This document shows positions 42,769 through 52,477 of a stretch of DNA of 64,000 nucleotides, in pieces. The notes beneath the pieces are model-generated. The model did not search any database, was not told the DNA's origin, and was given only the letters and a program-made list of their open reading frames with translations. Numbering within the stretch: the stretch's first letter is position 1; each line of letters starts with the position of its first letter. The position numbers were made by a program, and so were the translations under genes. Source of the stretch: DASPKT01 sp035626475 (lineage in GTDB: Bacteria; Pseudomonadota; Alphaproteobacteria; Azospirillales; Azospirillaceae); assembly GCA_035626475.1 (NCBI GenBank), contig DASPNP010000063.1:1-64000 (forward strand), read 5' to 3'.

Positions 42769-43539
42769 ATGGCGCTGGCTAAGCTGCTGCGGCAATGGTC
42801 GGGCAACCCGAAGCCCCCGCCGGCCCGCCCGATCACCCTGCCGGGCCTGCCGGTGAAGGTCGATGTGCGCCGCAGCGCCCGCGCCTCGCGCCTGTCGCTG
42901 AAGGTGGACGCCGCCCGCGACCTGGTGCAGGTGGTGGTGCCCTTCGGCGTGCCCGAGGCCGAGGTGGCGCGCTTCGTCGCCCGCCACCGCGACTGGCTGG
43001 AGAGCCGGGTCCAGGCCCTGCCGCCGCGCCTGTCCTTCGAGGAGGGGGCGCTGGTGCCGATCCTGGGGGTGGAGCATGTGCTGCGCCACGACCGCGCGCA
43101 CCGGGGGGCGCCCAAATCCGTGCCCATGGTCGGCGGCCCGCCCGAGCTGCGGGTCGGCGGCGAGCCCGAGTTCCTGGGCCGCCGCGTGCTGGACCATCTG
43201 AAGCGCGAGGCGCGGCGGCGGCTGGTCGACCTCTCCACCGAGAAGGCGGCGCGACTGGGCGCCCGGGTCAAGGGCGTCACCGTGCGCGACACCCGCTCGC
43301 GCTGGGGCAGCTGCTCCGCCGACGGGCGCCTCTCCTATTGCTGGCGGCTGATCCTGGCGCCGGAGGCGGTGCTCGACTACGTCGTCGCGCATGAGGTGGC
43401 GCATCTGCGCGAGATGAACCATTCCAGCCGCTTCTGGGCGCTCTGCGCGTCCCTCACGGCCGATGTCGACGCCCCCCGCGCCTGGCTGAAGGCCAACGGC
43501 GCCAAGCTGCACCGCTACGGCGACGTGGCGGGGGAGTAG
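42769..43539 (+). CDS. YgjP-like M48/DUF45 metallopeptidase
   Basis: A 256-residue cytoplasmic zinc protein. The motif VVAHEVAHLREMNHSSRFW has HExxH at residues 208-212 and a third His in NH, the YgjP/SprT-like arrangement. RDTRSRWGSCSADGRLSYCW near 182 is the family's signature. YgjP-type proteins have also been reported as nucleotide phosphohydrolases, so the peptidase label is by family only. ATG with CCGGAGT 6 nt upstream; an upstream in-frame ATG lies in poorer coding sequence. Confidence 0.9.
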   Translation: MALAKLLRQWSGNPKPPPARPITLPGLPVKVDVRRSARASRLSLKVDAARDLVQVVVPFGVPEAEVARFVARHRDWLESRVQALPPRLSFEEGALVPILGVEHVLRHDRAHRGAPKSVPMVGGPPELRVGGEPEFLGRRVLDHLKREARRRLVDLSTEKAARLGARVKGVTVRDTRSRWGSCSADGRLSYCWRLILAPEAVLDYVVAHEVAHLREMNHSSRFWALCASLTADVDAPRAWLKANGAKLHRYGDVAGE

Positions 43540-43576
43540 CGGGTTCCCGCGCGGCGAAAGGGCAGCGTTGCTGGAG

Positions 43577-43696
43577 TGCGTCCTTCGACAGGCTCAGGAT
43601 GAGGAAGGTTTTGCTGCTCCCGGCTAGGCTTACGCTGACTGAAAACAGGAGTGCCTGGAACCAACATCCCTCATCCTGAGCTTGTCGAAGGACGCA
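43577..43696. repeat. Intergenic inverted repeat, family C
   Basis: TGCGTCCTTCGACAGGCTCA at the left and TGAGCTTGTCGAAGGACGCA at the right are near-perfect mirrors, each followed inward by GGATGAGG or its complement CCTCATCC. This element type is widespread in alphaproteobacterial genomes. It fills the convergent junction between the YgjP-like and MgtC-like genes. Confidence 0.85.
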
Positions 43697-43743
43697 CCAC
43701 GCCTCAGCCTCTCCTGGCATCTACGGCGAGCGCCGTCCCCTCC

Positions 43744-44211
43744 TCAATCCTCCTCCGGGCTGCCGAACCAGCGCTTCTCCAGCCCGCCCACGACGATCAG
43801 CACGAAGAGCGTCAGCGCCGTGGTCATGCCGGCGATGAGGTAGAAGCCCGCGCCGCAGGCGATGCCGAGCGCGCCGGCCATCCACAGGCTGGCGGCGGTC
43901 GTCAGGTTCCGCACGTTGGGGCCGCGGCCCTGGATGATGACGCCGGCGCAGATGAAGCCGATGGCCTGGGCGATACCCTGGATGACCCGGATCGGGTCGG
44001 CGTCGGGCGCGTCCTGCGTCGCGCTCAGCGTGTAGAACTCCACCGCCACCAGGGTCGTGGCGGCCGAGGACATGGCGACCAGCGCATGGGTGCGCAGGCC
44101 GGCCGGCTTGCCCCGGAACTCGCGGTCGAGGCCGAGCACGAGCCCCAGCAGCGTGGCGGCGCCGAGCCGCAGGAAGGTGTCGAGGACATCGGGCGGGATG
44201 GCCGGGATCAT
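43744..44211 (-). CDS. MgtC/SapB family membrane protein
   Basis: A 155-residue integral membrane protein with about four or five hydrophobic helices. The MgtC core is evident: LGAATLLGLVLGLDREFRGK near residue 16, AGLRTHALVAMSSA near 37, IAQAIGFICAGVIIQGRG near 79 and NLTTAASLWMAGALGIACG near 103. The soluble C-terminal ACT-like domain of true MgtC is absent, so it belongs to the short SapB branch. Role in magnesium limitation is by family only. Its start is 62 bp from the pgk stop. Confidence 0.9.
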   Translation of the reverse strand: MIPAIPPDVLDTFLRLGAATLLGLVLGLDREFRGKPAGLRTHALVAMSSAATTLVAVEFYTLSATQDAPDADPIRVIQGIAQAIGFICAGVIIQGRGPNVRNLTTAASLWMAGALGIACGAGFYLIAGMTTALTLFVLIVVGGLEKRWFGSPEED

Positions 44212-44273
44212 GTCCCGTCAACGCGCGACGGCGCCGGCCTGATCCCGCCCGTATGACGCTTTTGTGACAGGCT

Positions 44274-45473
44274 TCAGGCGGCCGCCGCCTCCAGCGCCTT
44301 CACGCCCGGCAGCTCCTTGCCCTCCATCCATTCCAGGAAGGCGCCGCCGGCGGTGGAGATGTAGCTGAAGCTGTCCGCCGCGCCCGCATGCTCCAGCGCC
44401 GAGACGGTGTCGCCGCCGCCGGCCACCGACAGCAGCCGGCCCTGCTTGGTCAGCGCCGCGACCACGCCGGCCACCGCGTTGGTGCCCGCGTCGAAGGGCG
44501 CGATCTCGAAGGCGCCCAGCGGGCCGTTCCAGACCACGGTCTTGGCGCCCTGCAGCTTCAGCGACAGGTACTCCACCGTGCCGGGGCCGACATCGAGGAT
44601 CATCTCGTCGGCCGCCGTCTTGCCGATCTCCGCGACGCGGTTGGCGGCGCCGGCCTTGAACTCCTTGGCGACGACGCCGTCCTTGGGCAGCAGGATCTCG
44701 CAGCCCGTCTCCTTGGCGCGGGCCATGATGGCGCGGGCCTGCTCGGCCATGTCCTTCTCCGCCAGCGAGGCGCCGACATCCACGCCCTGGGCGTAGAGGA
44801 AGGTGTTGGCCATGCCGCCGCCCAGCGCCAGCAGGTCGACCTTGCCGACCATGTTCAGCAGCAGGTCCAGCTTGGTGGAGATCTTGGCGCCGCCGACCAC
44901 GGCCGCGACGGGCCGCTGCGGGCTGCCCAGCGCGTTGCGCAGCGCCTCCAGCTCGGCCTGCATCAGGCGGCCGGCATAGGCCGGCAGCTTGTGCGCCAGC
45001 CCCTCGGTGGAGGCGTGCGCCCGGTGCGCGGCGGAGAAGGCGTCGTTGACATAGGCGTCGCCGAGGCGGGCGAGCCGGCCCACGAACTCGGCGTCGTTCT
45101 TCTCCTCGCCGGCATGGAAGCGGAGATTCTCCAGCACCAGCACCTGGCCGGGCTGCAAGGCCTTCACGGCGCTCTCGGCGGCCTCGCCCACGCAGTCGGT
45201 GGCGAAGGCGACCTTGGTGCCCAGCGCCGCCTCCAGCGCCGGCACCACCTGGCGCAGCGAGTTCTTCTCGTCGGGGCCGCCCTTGGGCCGGCCGAAATGG
45301 GAGAGGACCACGACCTTGCCGCCCTTCTCCGCGATCTCCTTCAGCGTCGGCGCCAGCCGGTCGATGCGGGTGGTGTCGCTCACCCGGCCGTCCTGTACCG
45401 GCACGTTCAGGTCGGCGCGCACCAGCACGGTCTTGCCGGAGACGGAGAGGTCGTCGAGGGTCTTGAACTTCAT
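44274..45473 (-). CDS. pgk: Phosphoglycerate kinase
   Basis: Glycolytic/Calvin-cycle enzyme transferring phosphate between 1,3-bisphosphoglycerate and ADP. 399 residues, standard. Substrate motifs [22 protein letters not shown] (start) and [12 protein letters not shown] near residue 58; [14 protein letters not shown] near 112; [13 protein letters not shown] near 190; nucleotide loop [15 protein letters not shown] near 320; [13 protein letters not shown] near 360. SD AGAGGAAACC about 10 nt before the ATG. The usual gap and fba neighbours are not here. Confidence 0.97.
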   Translation of the reverse strand: MKFKTLDDLSVSGKTVLVRADLNVPVQDGRVSDTTRIDRLAPTLKEIAEKGGKVVVLSHFGRPKGGPDEKNSLRQVVPALEAALGTKVAFATDCVGEAAESAVKALQPGQVLVLENLRFHAGEEKNDAEFVGRLARLGDAYVNDAFSAAHRAHASTEGLAHKLPAYAGRLMQAELEALRNALGSPQRPVAAVVGGAKISTKLDLLLNMVGKVDLLALGGGMANTFLYAQGVDVGASLAEKDMAEQARAIMARAKETGCEILLPKDGVVAKEFKAGAANRVAEIGKTAADEMILDVGPGTVEYLSLKLQGAKTVVWNGPLGAFEIAPFDAGTNAVAGVVAALTKQGRLLSVAGGGDTVSALEHAGAADSFSYISTAGGAFLEWMEGKELPGVKALEAAAA

Positions 45474-45660
45474 GGCCTGGTTTCCTCTGGCTCTGTTGGC
45501 CTTATCAGGCGGCCAAGGAAGCACAAGCCCGGGTGCTCCGCAACATGCGGCGGGGACACACTCCGGGGGCGGTACCCAGCCCCGGCGGGACCTTGATCTC
45601 GGGCGGAACGTTGCCACCCTGATTGAGGGCTTTTCCTAAGCCTTGCGGGTTGAGTTGCCG

Positions 45661-45794
45661 TCCCCTCTCCCAGAGGGAGAGGGACAGGGAGAGGGGGTAC
45701 GGGATCGCGGAGCAGGGGCGAACTTCGATGAAGCGCCCTTCCTCTGAACTCTTACCCCCTCACCCCAACCCTCTCCCCCTGGGAGAGGGAGCGG
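45661..45794. repeat. Intergenic inverted repeat, family D
   Basis: CCCCTCTCCCAGAGGGAGAGGG at the left is mirrored by CCCTCTCCCCCTGGGAGAGGG at the right, with GGGAGAGGGGGT and CCCCCTCACCCCAACCCTC inside. The 357-bp gap between pgk and the methyltransferase gene contains this element, upstream sequence that should hold the pgk promoter, and nothing else I can identify. Confidence 0.8.
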
Positions 45795-45830
45795 TCAGTG
45801 TACGGTCGTTTTATGGGAGAGCGGGTGAGC

Positions 45831-46853
45831 ATGGCGACGCCGATCGGAAGAATGGCCTACGCGGCCGGGCAGGCGGTGCGGGTGGGCTGGTACATGGGCC
45901 AGTACGCCCTGGCGGCGCGGCTGCAGAACGCGAAGCCGCCGGAGGGGGCGCCCCCGGGCGACACGCGCGCCGTGCTGGCCTCGCTGGGCGCGCTGCTGCG
46001 CCGCGACTGGGAGAACATCCGCGACGGCGTGTACCGCATGCCCTCCGACCTGCTGCCCGACCCGCGCCGGCTGCTGCGCGATGCCAAGCTGTTCTTCGAG
46101 GATCTGCCGGAGGTGGCGAAGCGCCGGCAGGAGGGCGGCCGGGGCGCGCTGATGGATGCCCGGGCGCATCCGGGCCTGCCGCGCTACTATCTGCAGAACT
46201 TCCATTTCCAGACCGACGGCTACCTCTCCGACCGCTCCGCCCGGCTCTACGACCATCAGGTCGAGGTGCTGTTCGGCGGCGGGGCGGACGCCATGCGGCG
46301 GCAGGCGCTGGTCCCGATCGCGCGTCACCTGCGCGACCGGCCGGTGCGCGGCTTGAAGCTGCTGGACGTGGCGTCCGGCACCGGCCGGCTGCCGGTCATG
46401 GTGAAGGAGAACTGGCCGCGCCTGGACGTGACCGCGCTCGACCTCTCCGCCCCCTATCTCGCCGAGGCGCGGCGGCGCCTGTCGCCCTGGCCGCTGGCGC
46501 GGGTGGTGCAAGGGGCGGCGGAGGACATCCCTGCGGCCGATGCCAGCTTCGACCTGGTGACCTGCGTCTACCTGCTGCACGAGCTGCCGCCCAAGGTGCG
46601 CGCCAAGGCCGCCGCCGAGATGGCGCGGGTGCTGAAGCCCGGCGGGCTGCTGGTGGTGGTGGACAGCCTGGTGCAGGGCGACGACCCGGCCATGGACCCG
46701 CTGCTGGAGCTGTTCCCCCAGGCCTTCCACGAGCCCTACTATGCCGGCTACATCCGGGAGGATTTCCGTCCGCTGTTCGAGGCGCAGGGGTTGAGGGCCG
46801 CCGAGCCCGACATCGCCTTCATGTCGCGGGTGGTCGCCTTCACAAAAGCTTAA
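45831..46853 (+). CDS. Class I SAM-dependent methyltransferase
   Basis: A 340-residue protein. An N-terminal helical region of about 125 residues precedes the Rossmann-like fold: motif I LLDVASGTGRLPVMV near residue 180, VTALDLSAPYLAEARRRL, FDLVTCVYLLHELPP near 240 and VLKPGGLLVVVDSL near 265. Overall it looks like UbiE/COQ5-type or lipid-modifying methyltransferases, but the substrate is not readable. Three in-frame starts occur within 33 bp; ATG at 45831 begins the best coding sequence. Ends 69 bp before the CYTH-CHAD gene. Confidence 0.82.
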   Translation: MATPIGRMAYAAGQAVRVGWYMGQYALAARLQNAKPPEGAPPGDTRAVLASLGALLRRDWENIRDGVYRMPSDLLPDPRRLLRDAKLFFEDLPEVAKRRQEGGRGALMDARAHPGLPRYYLQNFHFQTDGYLSDRSARLYDHQVEVLFGGGADAMRRQALVPIARHLRDRPVRGLKLLDVASGTGRLPVMVKENWPRLDVTALDLSAPYLAEARRRLSPWPLARVVQGAAEDIPAADASFDLVTCVYLLHELPPKVRAKAAAEMARVLKPGGLLVVVDSLVQGDDPAMDPLLELFPQAFHEPYYAGYIREDFRPLFEAQGLRAAEPDIAFMSRVVAFTKA

Positions 46854-46922
46854 CACCGGGCCGAATTGTCCGGACCTCCCGGCCGTTATAGGCTCGGGTG
46901 CGGCAAAGGGCGGGTCGGTGGC

Positions 46923-48467
46923 ATGGCGGACCAGGTACCGGTTGAGCGCGAGATCGAGCTGAAGCTGCGGGCCCGGCCGGAGGATCTCCACCGGCTGAAG
47001 ACGGCGCCCGCGCTGGCGGGCGCGAAGTCCAGCACCCGCACGCTCGAGAACACCTATTTCGACACGCCCGACCTGGTGCTGCACGGGCGCGGCGTCTCGC
47101 TGCGGGTGCGGCGGGTCGGGCGCAAGCTGGTGCAGACGCTGAAAGCGCCGACCGACATCGGCGAGACGGCGCTGGCGCGGCCGGAATGGGAGACGCCGGT
47201 GCCCGGCCCCGCCCCCGACCTGTCGCTGCTGCCGGCGGAAGCGCTGACGGTGCTGGAGGGGATCGACCCGCAGGCGCTGGGCCCCGTCTTCGCCAGCACG
47301 GTCAAGCGCACCACCTGCCTGCTGACCCCGGCCGAGGGGGTGTGCGTCGAGGTCGCCATCGACCAGGGCGAGATCACCGCCCCCGACGGCCGCACCGCCC
47401 AGCTGACCGAGCTGGAGCTGGAGCTGAAGCAGGGCGGCGACGCCGCCACCCTCTACGCCATCGCCCGCGACCTGACCGAGACGGCGCCGCTGTGGGTGGA
47501 GACCAAGAGCAAGGCGCGGCGCGGCTTCGACCTCGCGACCGGTGCCGCCGGTGGCTGGTCCAAGGCCGACGCGCTGGAGCTGCCCCGCGACGCCACGGTG
47601 GAGGAGGCCTTCGCCCGCATCGTGCGCCACTGCCTGGCGCACATGCTGGACAACGAGGCCTGCGCGCTGTCGGGCGAGCGGCCGGAGGGCATCCACCAGA
47701 TGCGCGTGGCGCTGCGCCGGCTGCGCTCGGCCCTCTCGACCTTCCGCGACGTGCTGCCGCCGGAGCAGGCGGCGACGCTCGGCGCCGAAGTGAAGTGGCT
47801 CGCCTCCAGCTTCGGCCCGGCGCGCGACTGGGACGTGTTCCTGTCGGAGTCGCTGCGGCCCGTGGACAAGGCCTTCCCCGGCGAGGCCTCGCTGCGGGCG
47901 CTGGAGAAGGCGGCCCGGGCGGCGCGGGAGCGCGGCTATGTCCAGGCGCGGGGCGCCATCCTGTCCATGCGCTACACCCGCCTGCTGCTGGACCTCGGCG
48001 CCTGGGTGGACGGGCGCGGCTGGCGCGGCGATCCGGCGCGCGACGCGCTGCTGGACCAGCGGGTGACCGACTTCGCCGACGCCATGCTGGAGAAGCGGCA
48101 CCGGCAGGCCCGCAAGCGCGGCCGCGGCTTCGCCACCCTGCCGACCGAGAAGCGGCACCAGCTGCGCATCGCCTTGAAGAAGCTGCGCTACGCCGCCGAG
48201 TTCTTCCGCAGCCTGTACCCCGAGAAGGCCGTGCGCCGCTATCTCAAGGACCTCGCCGCCCTGCAGGAGGCGCTGGGCCGGCTGAACGACACCGCCACGC
48301 TGCACCGGCTGGTGGATGAGCTGGAGGCGGCCCGGGGCCCTGCCGGCTGGCGCCTGGGCGCCGGCATGGTGCTGGGCTGGCGCGGCCACGGCGCCGCCCA
48401 GGCCGAGGGCGAGCTGGTCGCCGACTGGAAGCGCTTCAAGGAGACGGAGCCCTTCTGGGCGGAATAG
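46923..48467 (+). CDS. CYTH and CHAD domain protein (inorganic triphosphatase-like)
   Basis: A 514-residue soluble protein. The CYTH domain (about 8-205) starts VEREIELKLRA, the ExExK signature, and supplies acidic and basic residues inside a triphosphate tunnel (LRVRRVGRKLVQTLKAP). The CHAD domain (about 225-495) is an all-alpha, His/Arg-rich polyphosphate-binding module, with IHQMRVALRRLRSALSTF near 257 and EKRHQLRIALKKLRYAAEF near 418. The pair is typical of tripolyphosphatases and polyphosphate-associated proteins. Confidence 0.92.
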   Translation: MADQVPVEREIELKLRARPEDLHRLKTAPALAGAKSSTRTLENTYFDTPDLVLHGRGVSLRVRRVGRKLVQTLKAPTDIGETALARPEWETPVPGPAPDLSLLPAEALTVLEGIDPQALGPVFASTVKRTTCLLTPAEGVCVEVAIDQGEITAPDGRTAQLTELELELKQGGDAATLYAIARDLTETAPLWVETKSKARRGFDLATGAAGGWSKADALELPRDATVEEAFARIVRHCLAHMLDNEACALSGERPEGIHQMRVALRRLRSALSTFRDVLPPEQAATLGAEVKWLASSFGPARDWDVFLSESLRPVDKAFPGEASLRALEKAARAARERGYVQARGAILSMRYTRLLLDLGAWVDGRGWRGDPARDALLDQRVTDFADAMLEKRHRQARKRGRGFATLPTEKRHQLRIALKKLRYAAEFFRSLYPEKAVRRYLKDLAALQEALGRLNDTATLHRLVDELEAARGPAGWRLGAGMVLGWRGHGAAQAEGELVADWKRFKETEPFWAE

Positions 48468-48521
48468 CATCCAGCCAGCTAACGGGCTGAAGCCGTTCTC
48501 AACCTCATAGTCCCACTACGC

Positions 48522-48675
48522 GTCATCCCGGCGAAAGCCGGGACCCAGGAGTTGCAGCCACGGACCTTCGATGAAGCACGCCCCGCCAACGCCGGTTCGC
48601 AAGCGCTGACGTAGGGGGTGCTTCATTGACCGAATCCGGCTGCAACCCCTGGGCCCCGACTTTCGTCGGGGTGAC
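48522..48675. repeat. Intergenic palindromic repeat, family B, copy 4
   Basis: Begins GTCATCCCGGCGAAAGCCGG and ends CCGACTTTCGTCGGGGTGAC, with CCCAGGAGTTGCAGC, GATGAAGCACGCCCC and GGCTGCAACCCCTGGG inside. Located at the convergent junction between the CYTH-CHAD gene and proB. Confidence 0.85.
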
Positions 48676-48717
48676 GGGGAAAAAGAGCCGGATCCGCAGC
48701 CTCGATGCCGCCCTCCC

Positions 48718-49851
48718 CTACCCCAGCACCAGATCGTCGCGGTGGATGATCTCGTCGCGGCCGCGGAAGCCCAGCAGCCCCTCAATCTCGGCGCTGTGGC
48801 GGCCCTTGATGCGGCCGGCGTCCTCGGCGGCGTAGGCGGTCAGGCCGCGGGCGATCTCGCGGCCGTCGGGGCCGCGCACCGCCACCAGATCGCCGCGCTC
48901 GAACCGCCCGTCCACCGCCGTCACACCGGCCGGCAGCAGGCTGCCGCCCCGCGCCAGGGCCGCGGCGGCACCAGCATCGACCATCAGCGTGCCAGCCGGC
49001 TTGATGGCGCCGGCGATCCAGCGCTTGCGGGCGGTCAGCGGCTCGGCCGAGGGCAGGAACCAGGTGCAGGGCGCGCCGCCCTCCCCCATCGGCAGATCGA
49101 GGGCCGCCAGCGGGTTCAGCCGCTTGCCCGACGCGATCGCCATGCGGCAGCCGGCGGCCAGCGCGATGCGGGCGGCCTTCAGCTTGGTCACCATGCCGCC
49201 GGAGCTGTAGCCGGGCGGCGGTTCGCCGGCCATGGCCTCGATCTCCGAGGTCAGCTCCTCCACCACGGGCAGGTGGCGGGCGGACGGGTCCTTGCGCGGA
49301 TCGGCGGTGTAGAGCCCGTCGATGTCGGACAGCAGCACCAGCGTGTCGGCGCTGATCATCTGCGCCACCCGGGCGGCCAGCCGGTCATTGTCGCCGAAGC
49401 GGATCTCGGCCGTGGCGACCGTATCGTTCTCGTTGATGACGGGGACCGCGCCCAGCTTCAGCAGCGTGCCGATGGTGGCGCGGCCGTTCAGGTGGCGGCG
49501 GCGGTCCTCGGTGTCGCCCAGGGTCAGCAGCACCTGCGCCACCGTCACCTCGTGGCGCGCCAGCGTCTCCTGGTAGGCATGCGCGAGGCGGATCTGGCCC
49601 GTGGCGGCCGCCGCCTGCTTCTCCTCCAGCCGCAAGGGCCGGCCGACCAGCCCCAGATGCTCGCGCCCCACCGCGACCGCGCCGGAGGAGACGACCACCA
49701 CCTCCACGCCCCGGGCCTTCAGCGCCGCCACGTCGTCGGCGACCGAGTCCAGCCAGTCGCGCCGGATGCGGTGGGACGATTCGTCCACCAGCAGGGCGGA
49801 GCCGATCTTGACGATCAGGCGGCGGGAGGTGCTGAGGGTCGGCTGAGTCAT
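48718..49851 (-). CDS. proB: Glutamate 5-kinase
   Basis: First enzyme of proline synthesis, phosphorylating glutamate with ATP. 377 residues: amino-acid kinase domain with [11 protein letters not shown] near 14, [18 protein letters not shown] near 51, [22 protein letters not shown] near 140, [13 protein letters not shown] near 218; C-terminal PUA domain from about 285 ([20 protein letters not shown]). The rplU-rpmA-obgE-proB order is common in alphaproteobacteria; here proB is separated from obgE by a secreted-protein gene on the other strand. proA is not in the window. Confidence 0.96.
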   Translation of the reverse strand: MTQPTLSTSRRLIVKIGSALLVDESSHRIRRDWLDSVADDVAALKARGVEVVVVSSGAVAVGREHLGLVGRPLRLEEKQAAAATGQIRLAHAYQETLARHEVTVAQVLLTLGDTEDRRRHLNGRATIGTLLKLGAVPVINENDTVATAEIRFGDNDRLAARVAQMISADTLVLLSDIDGLYTADPRKDPSARHLPVVEELTSEIEAMAGEPPPGYSSGGMVTKLKAARIALAAGCRMAIASGKRLNPLAALDLPMGEGGAPCTWFLPSAEPLTARKRWIAGAIKPAGTLMVDAGAAAALARGGSLLPAGVTAVDGRFERGDLVAVRGPDGREIARGLTAYAAEDAGRIKGRHSAEIEGLLGFRGRDEIIHRDDLVLG

Positions 49852-50038
49852 GCCGCCCTTATCCGATCCGTGCGCGAGTGCGTCAACGGGCGAAAGAACA
49901 TTGCGGGGATGCGCATCTGAGCCGGTCCGCCAGGCGCCACCGGGATGCGGCTGGATCAGCAACTGGTTGACGGCATGGCGCTGCCGAGACACCCTCAGGA
50001 CGCGCATCCTATCTCCAGACTATCCACCAGGGGGAAAT

Positions 50039-50473
50039 ATGTCTCTGCTGCGAACGGCCGCGATCGCCTCGGTCCTTCTCGTTCCCGCCGCCGCCCAGGC
50101 CGGCAGCGGCCAAGCCGTCGTTCCGCATTGGCAGTCGCGGTCCAGCGACGTCGGAACCAAGCTCCACATCACCAACATCGGCAGTGTCGCCGCGACGGTG
50201 ACGGTCACCTTCTACGACAAGACGAACACCCCGATCGGCTGCACCGTCACCTACGACAATTTCACCAGCAACAACACGGTGCTGGGCGCCGGCCAGACGG
50301 GCGTCGTGCAGCCGCTGTGCGGGCCGGTGCAATGGGGTTACGCCACCATCAGCTGGTCGAACGGCCAGAACAGCGCATCACCATCGCTGGTGGCCTACGG
50401 CTACCGGTTCTACACCTCAGGGACAACCTACTCGGAGGCGGAGATCACCGTCAACCAGGGCCTGCCGTTCTGA
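50039..50473 (+). CDS. Small exported beta-rich protein (144 aa)
   Basis: A signal peptide (MSLLRTAAIASVLLVPAAAQ, cleavage after AQA) precedes a beta-strand-rich domain of about 120 residues: TKLHITNIGSVAATVTVTFYD, then two Cys (GCTVTYDNF and PLCGPVQWGYATI) likely disulfide-bonded. The pattern resembles fibronectin-III/CARDB-like or cell-surface adhesin domains; no named family is certain. SD AGGGGGAAAT. It interrupts the obgE-proB synteny on the opposite strand and contrasts with its housekeeping neighbours. Confidence 0.75.
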   Translation: MSLLRTAAIASVLLVPAAAQAGSGQAVVPHWQSRSSDVGTKLHITNIGSVAATVTVTFYDKTNTPIGCTVTYDNFTSNNTVLGAGQTGVVQPLCGPVQWGYATISWSNGQNSASPSLVAYGYRFYTSGTTYSEAEITVNQGLPF

Positions 50474-50481
50474 GCGACGGC

Positions 50482-50503
50482 GCGGGGGTCCTGGCGCCCC
50501 CGC
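50482..50503. terminator. Compact hairpin between convergent secreted-protein and obgE genes
   Basis: GCGGGGG at 50482-50488 pairs perfectly with CCCCCGC at 50497-50503 around an 8-nt loop. It is followed by a pyrimidine-rich CCTCTTCCTC rather than a T-run, so termination is less certain. It occupies most of the 38-bp gap. Confidence 0.4.
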
Positions 50504-50511
50504 CCTCTTCC

Positions 50512-51633
<1,122 letters not shown>

Positions 51634-51660
51634 TCAGTCCCGAACTGCTTCGGGGAAGCC

Positions 51661-51948
51661 TTACTCGGCGGCGACGGCCGGAGCGGCGTCGTTCGCGGCC
51701 TCGGTGATCGACACGTAGGTCCGGCCCTTGAAGCCCTGGTGGAACTTCACCGCGCCGTCGACCAGCGCGAACAGGGTGTGGTCCTTGCCCACGCCGACAT
51801 TCACGCCGGCATGGAACTTGGTGCCGCGCTGACGGACCAGGATGTTGCCCGCGAGGACGACCTGACCGCCGAAGCGCTTCACGCCGAGGCGCTGGCCGGC
51901 GCTGTCGCGACCGTTGCGGGAGCTGCCGCCTGCCTTTTTATGTGCCAT
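51661..51948 (-). CDS. rpmA: 50S ribosomal protein L27
   Basis: A 95-residue ribosomal protein whose N-terminal tail reaches the peptidyl-transferase centre. It begins [20 protein letters not shown], with [20 protein letters not shown] and RGTKFHAG following, all family hallmarks. The tail after residue 84 ([13 protein letters not shown]) is a variable acidic extension. It follows rplU by 33 bp and precedes an intrinsic terminator and obgE. Confidence 0.98.
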   Translation of the reverse strand: MAHKKAGGSSRNGRDSAGQRLGVKRFGGQVVLAGNILVRQRGTKFHAGVNVGVGKDHTLFALVDGAVKFHQGFKGRTYVSITEAANDAAPAVAAE

Positions 51949-51981
51949 GGTTCGATACTCCTACTAACGCTGGCGCGCGGC

Positions 51982-52299
51982 TCAGGCCGAGGCCGTGATG
52001 TCGGTGATGCGCAGGATGGTCAGATCCTGGCGGTGGCCGTTCTTGCGGCGGTAGTTCTGGCGGCGCTTCTTCTTGAAGACGATCACCTTCTCGCCGCGGC
52101 CCTGGGCCACGACGGTCGCCGTCACCGAGGCGCCGGCCACGACCGGGGTGCCGATCGTGGTGTTGCCGGCGTCGCTGACCATCAGCACGTCGTCGAGCGT
52201 CAGGGAGGCACCGGCCTCGCCGGCCAGCTTCTCGACCTTGATCACGTCGCCGGCGGCGACCTTGTACTGCTTACCGCCCGTGCGGATGACTGCGAACAT
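51982..52299 (-). CDS. rplU: 50S ribosomal protein L21
   Basis: A 105-residue protein of the large subunit that contacts 23S r[23 protein letters not shown] opens the family consensus, and [20 protein letters not shown] near residue 72 is the RNA-binding basic patch, followed by [15 protein letters not shown] at 52299 is the canonical start; an in-frame GTG four codons earlier is unlikely. A strong promoter 114 bp upstream drives the rplU-rpmA unit. Confidence 0.97.
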   Translation of the reverse strand: MFAVIRTGGKQYKVAAGDVIKVEKLAGEAGASLTLDDVLMVSDAGNTTIGTPVVAGASVTATVVAQGRGEKVIVFKKKRRQNYRRKNGHRQDLTILRITDITASA

Positions 52300-52412
52300 C
52301 TTGCCCACCACTGTCTGGCCAGGGGCGCCCGCCTCGGCAAACGCCCGGAAAAACGAACAACGGCGCCCATGCCCACGTGGTGTTCACGGGGAGCCGCAGA
52401 TAGAGAGCGCGG

Positions 52413-52440
52413 AATATACAGACGGAGCATCAGGAGTCAA
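52413..52440 (-). promoter_or_regulatory. Sigma70-type promoter for rplU-rpmA
   Basis: On the minus strand TTGACT (52440-52435, 5 of 6 matches) is followed after 16 bp by TATATT (52418-52413, 5 of 6 matches). This is the best -10/-35 pair in this region and leaves a leader of about 100 nt before rplU, in which ribosomal-protein leader regulation could occur. No known L21 leader motif was checked. Confidence 0.7.
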
Positions 52441-52477
52441 GCGCCTGTCCGCCGCTTTCCGCGCGTTTCGCGTGCCC

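Noticed and set aside
14604..48675. Intergenic palindromes as CRISPR arrays or insertion sequences
   Set aside because: No regular direct-repeat/spacer pattern, no transposase frame and no flanking cas genes. They are short, dispersed inverted repeats.
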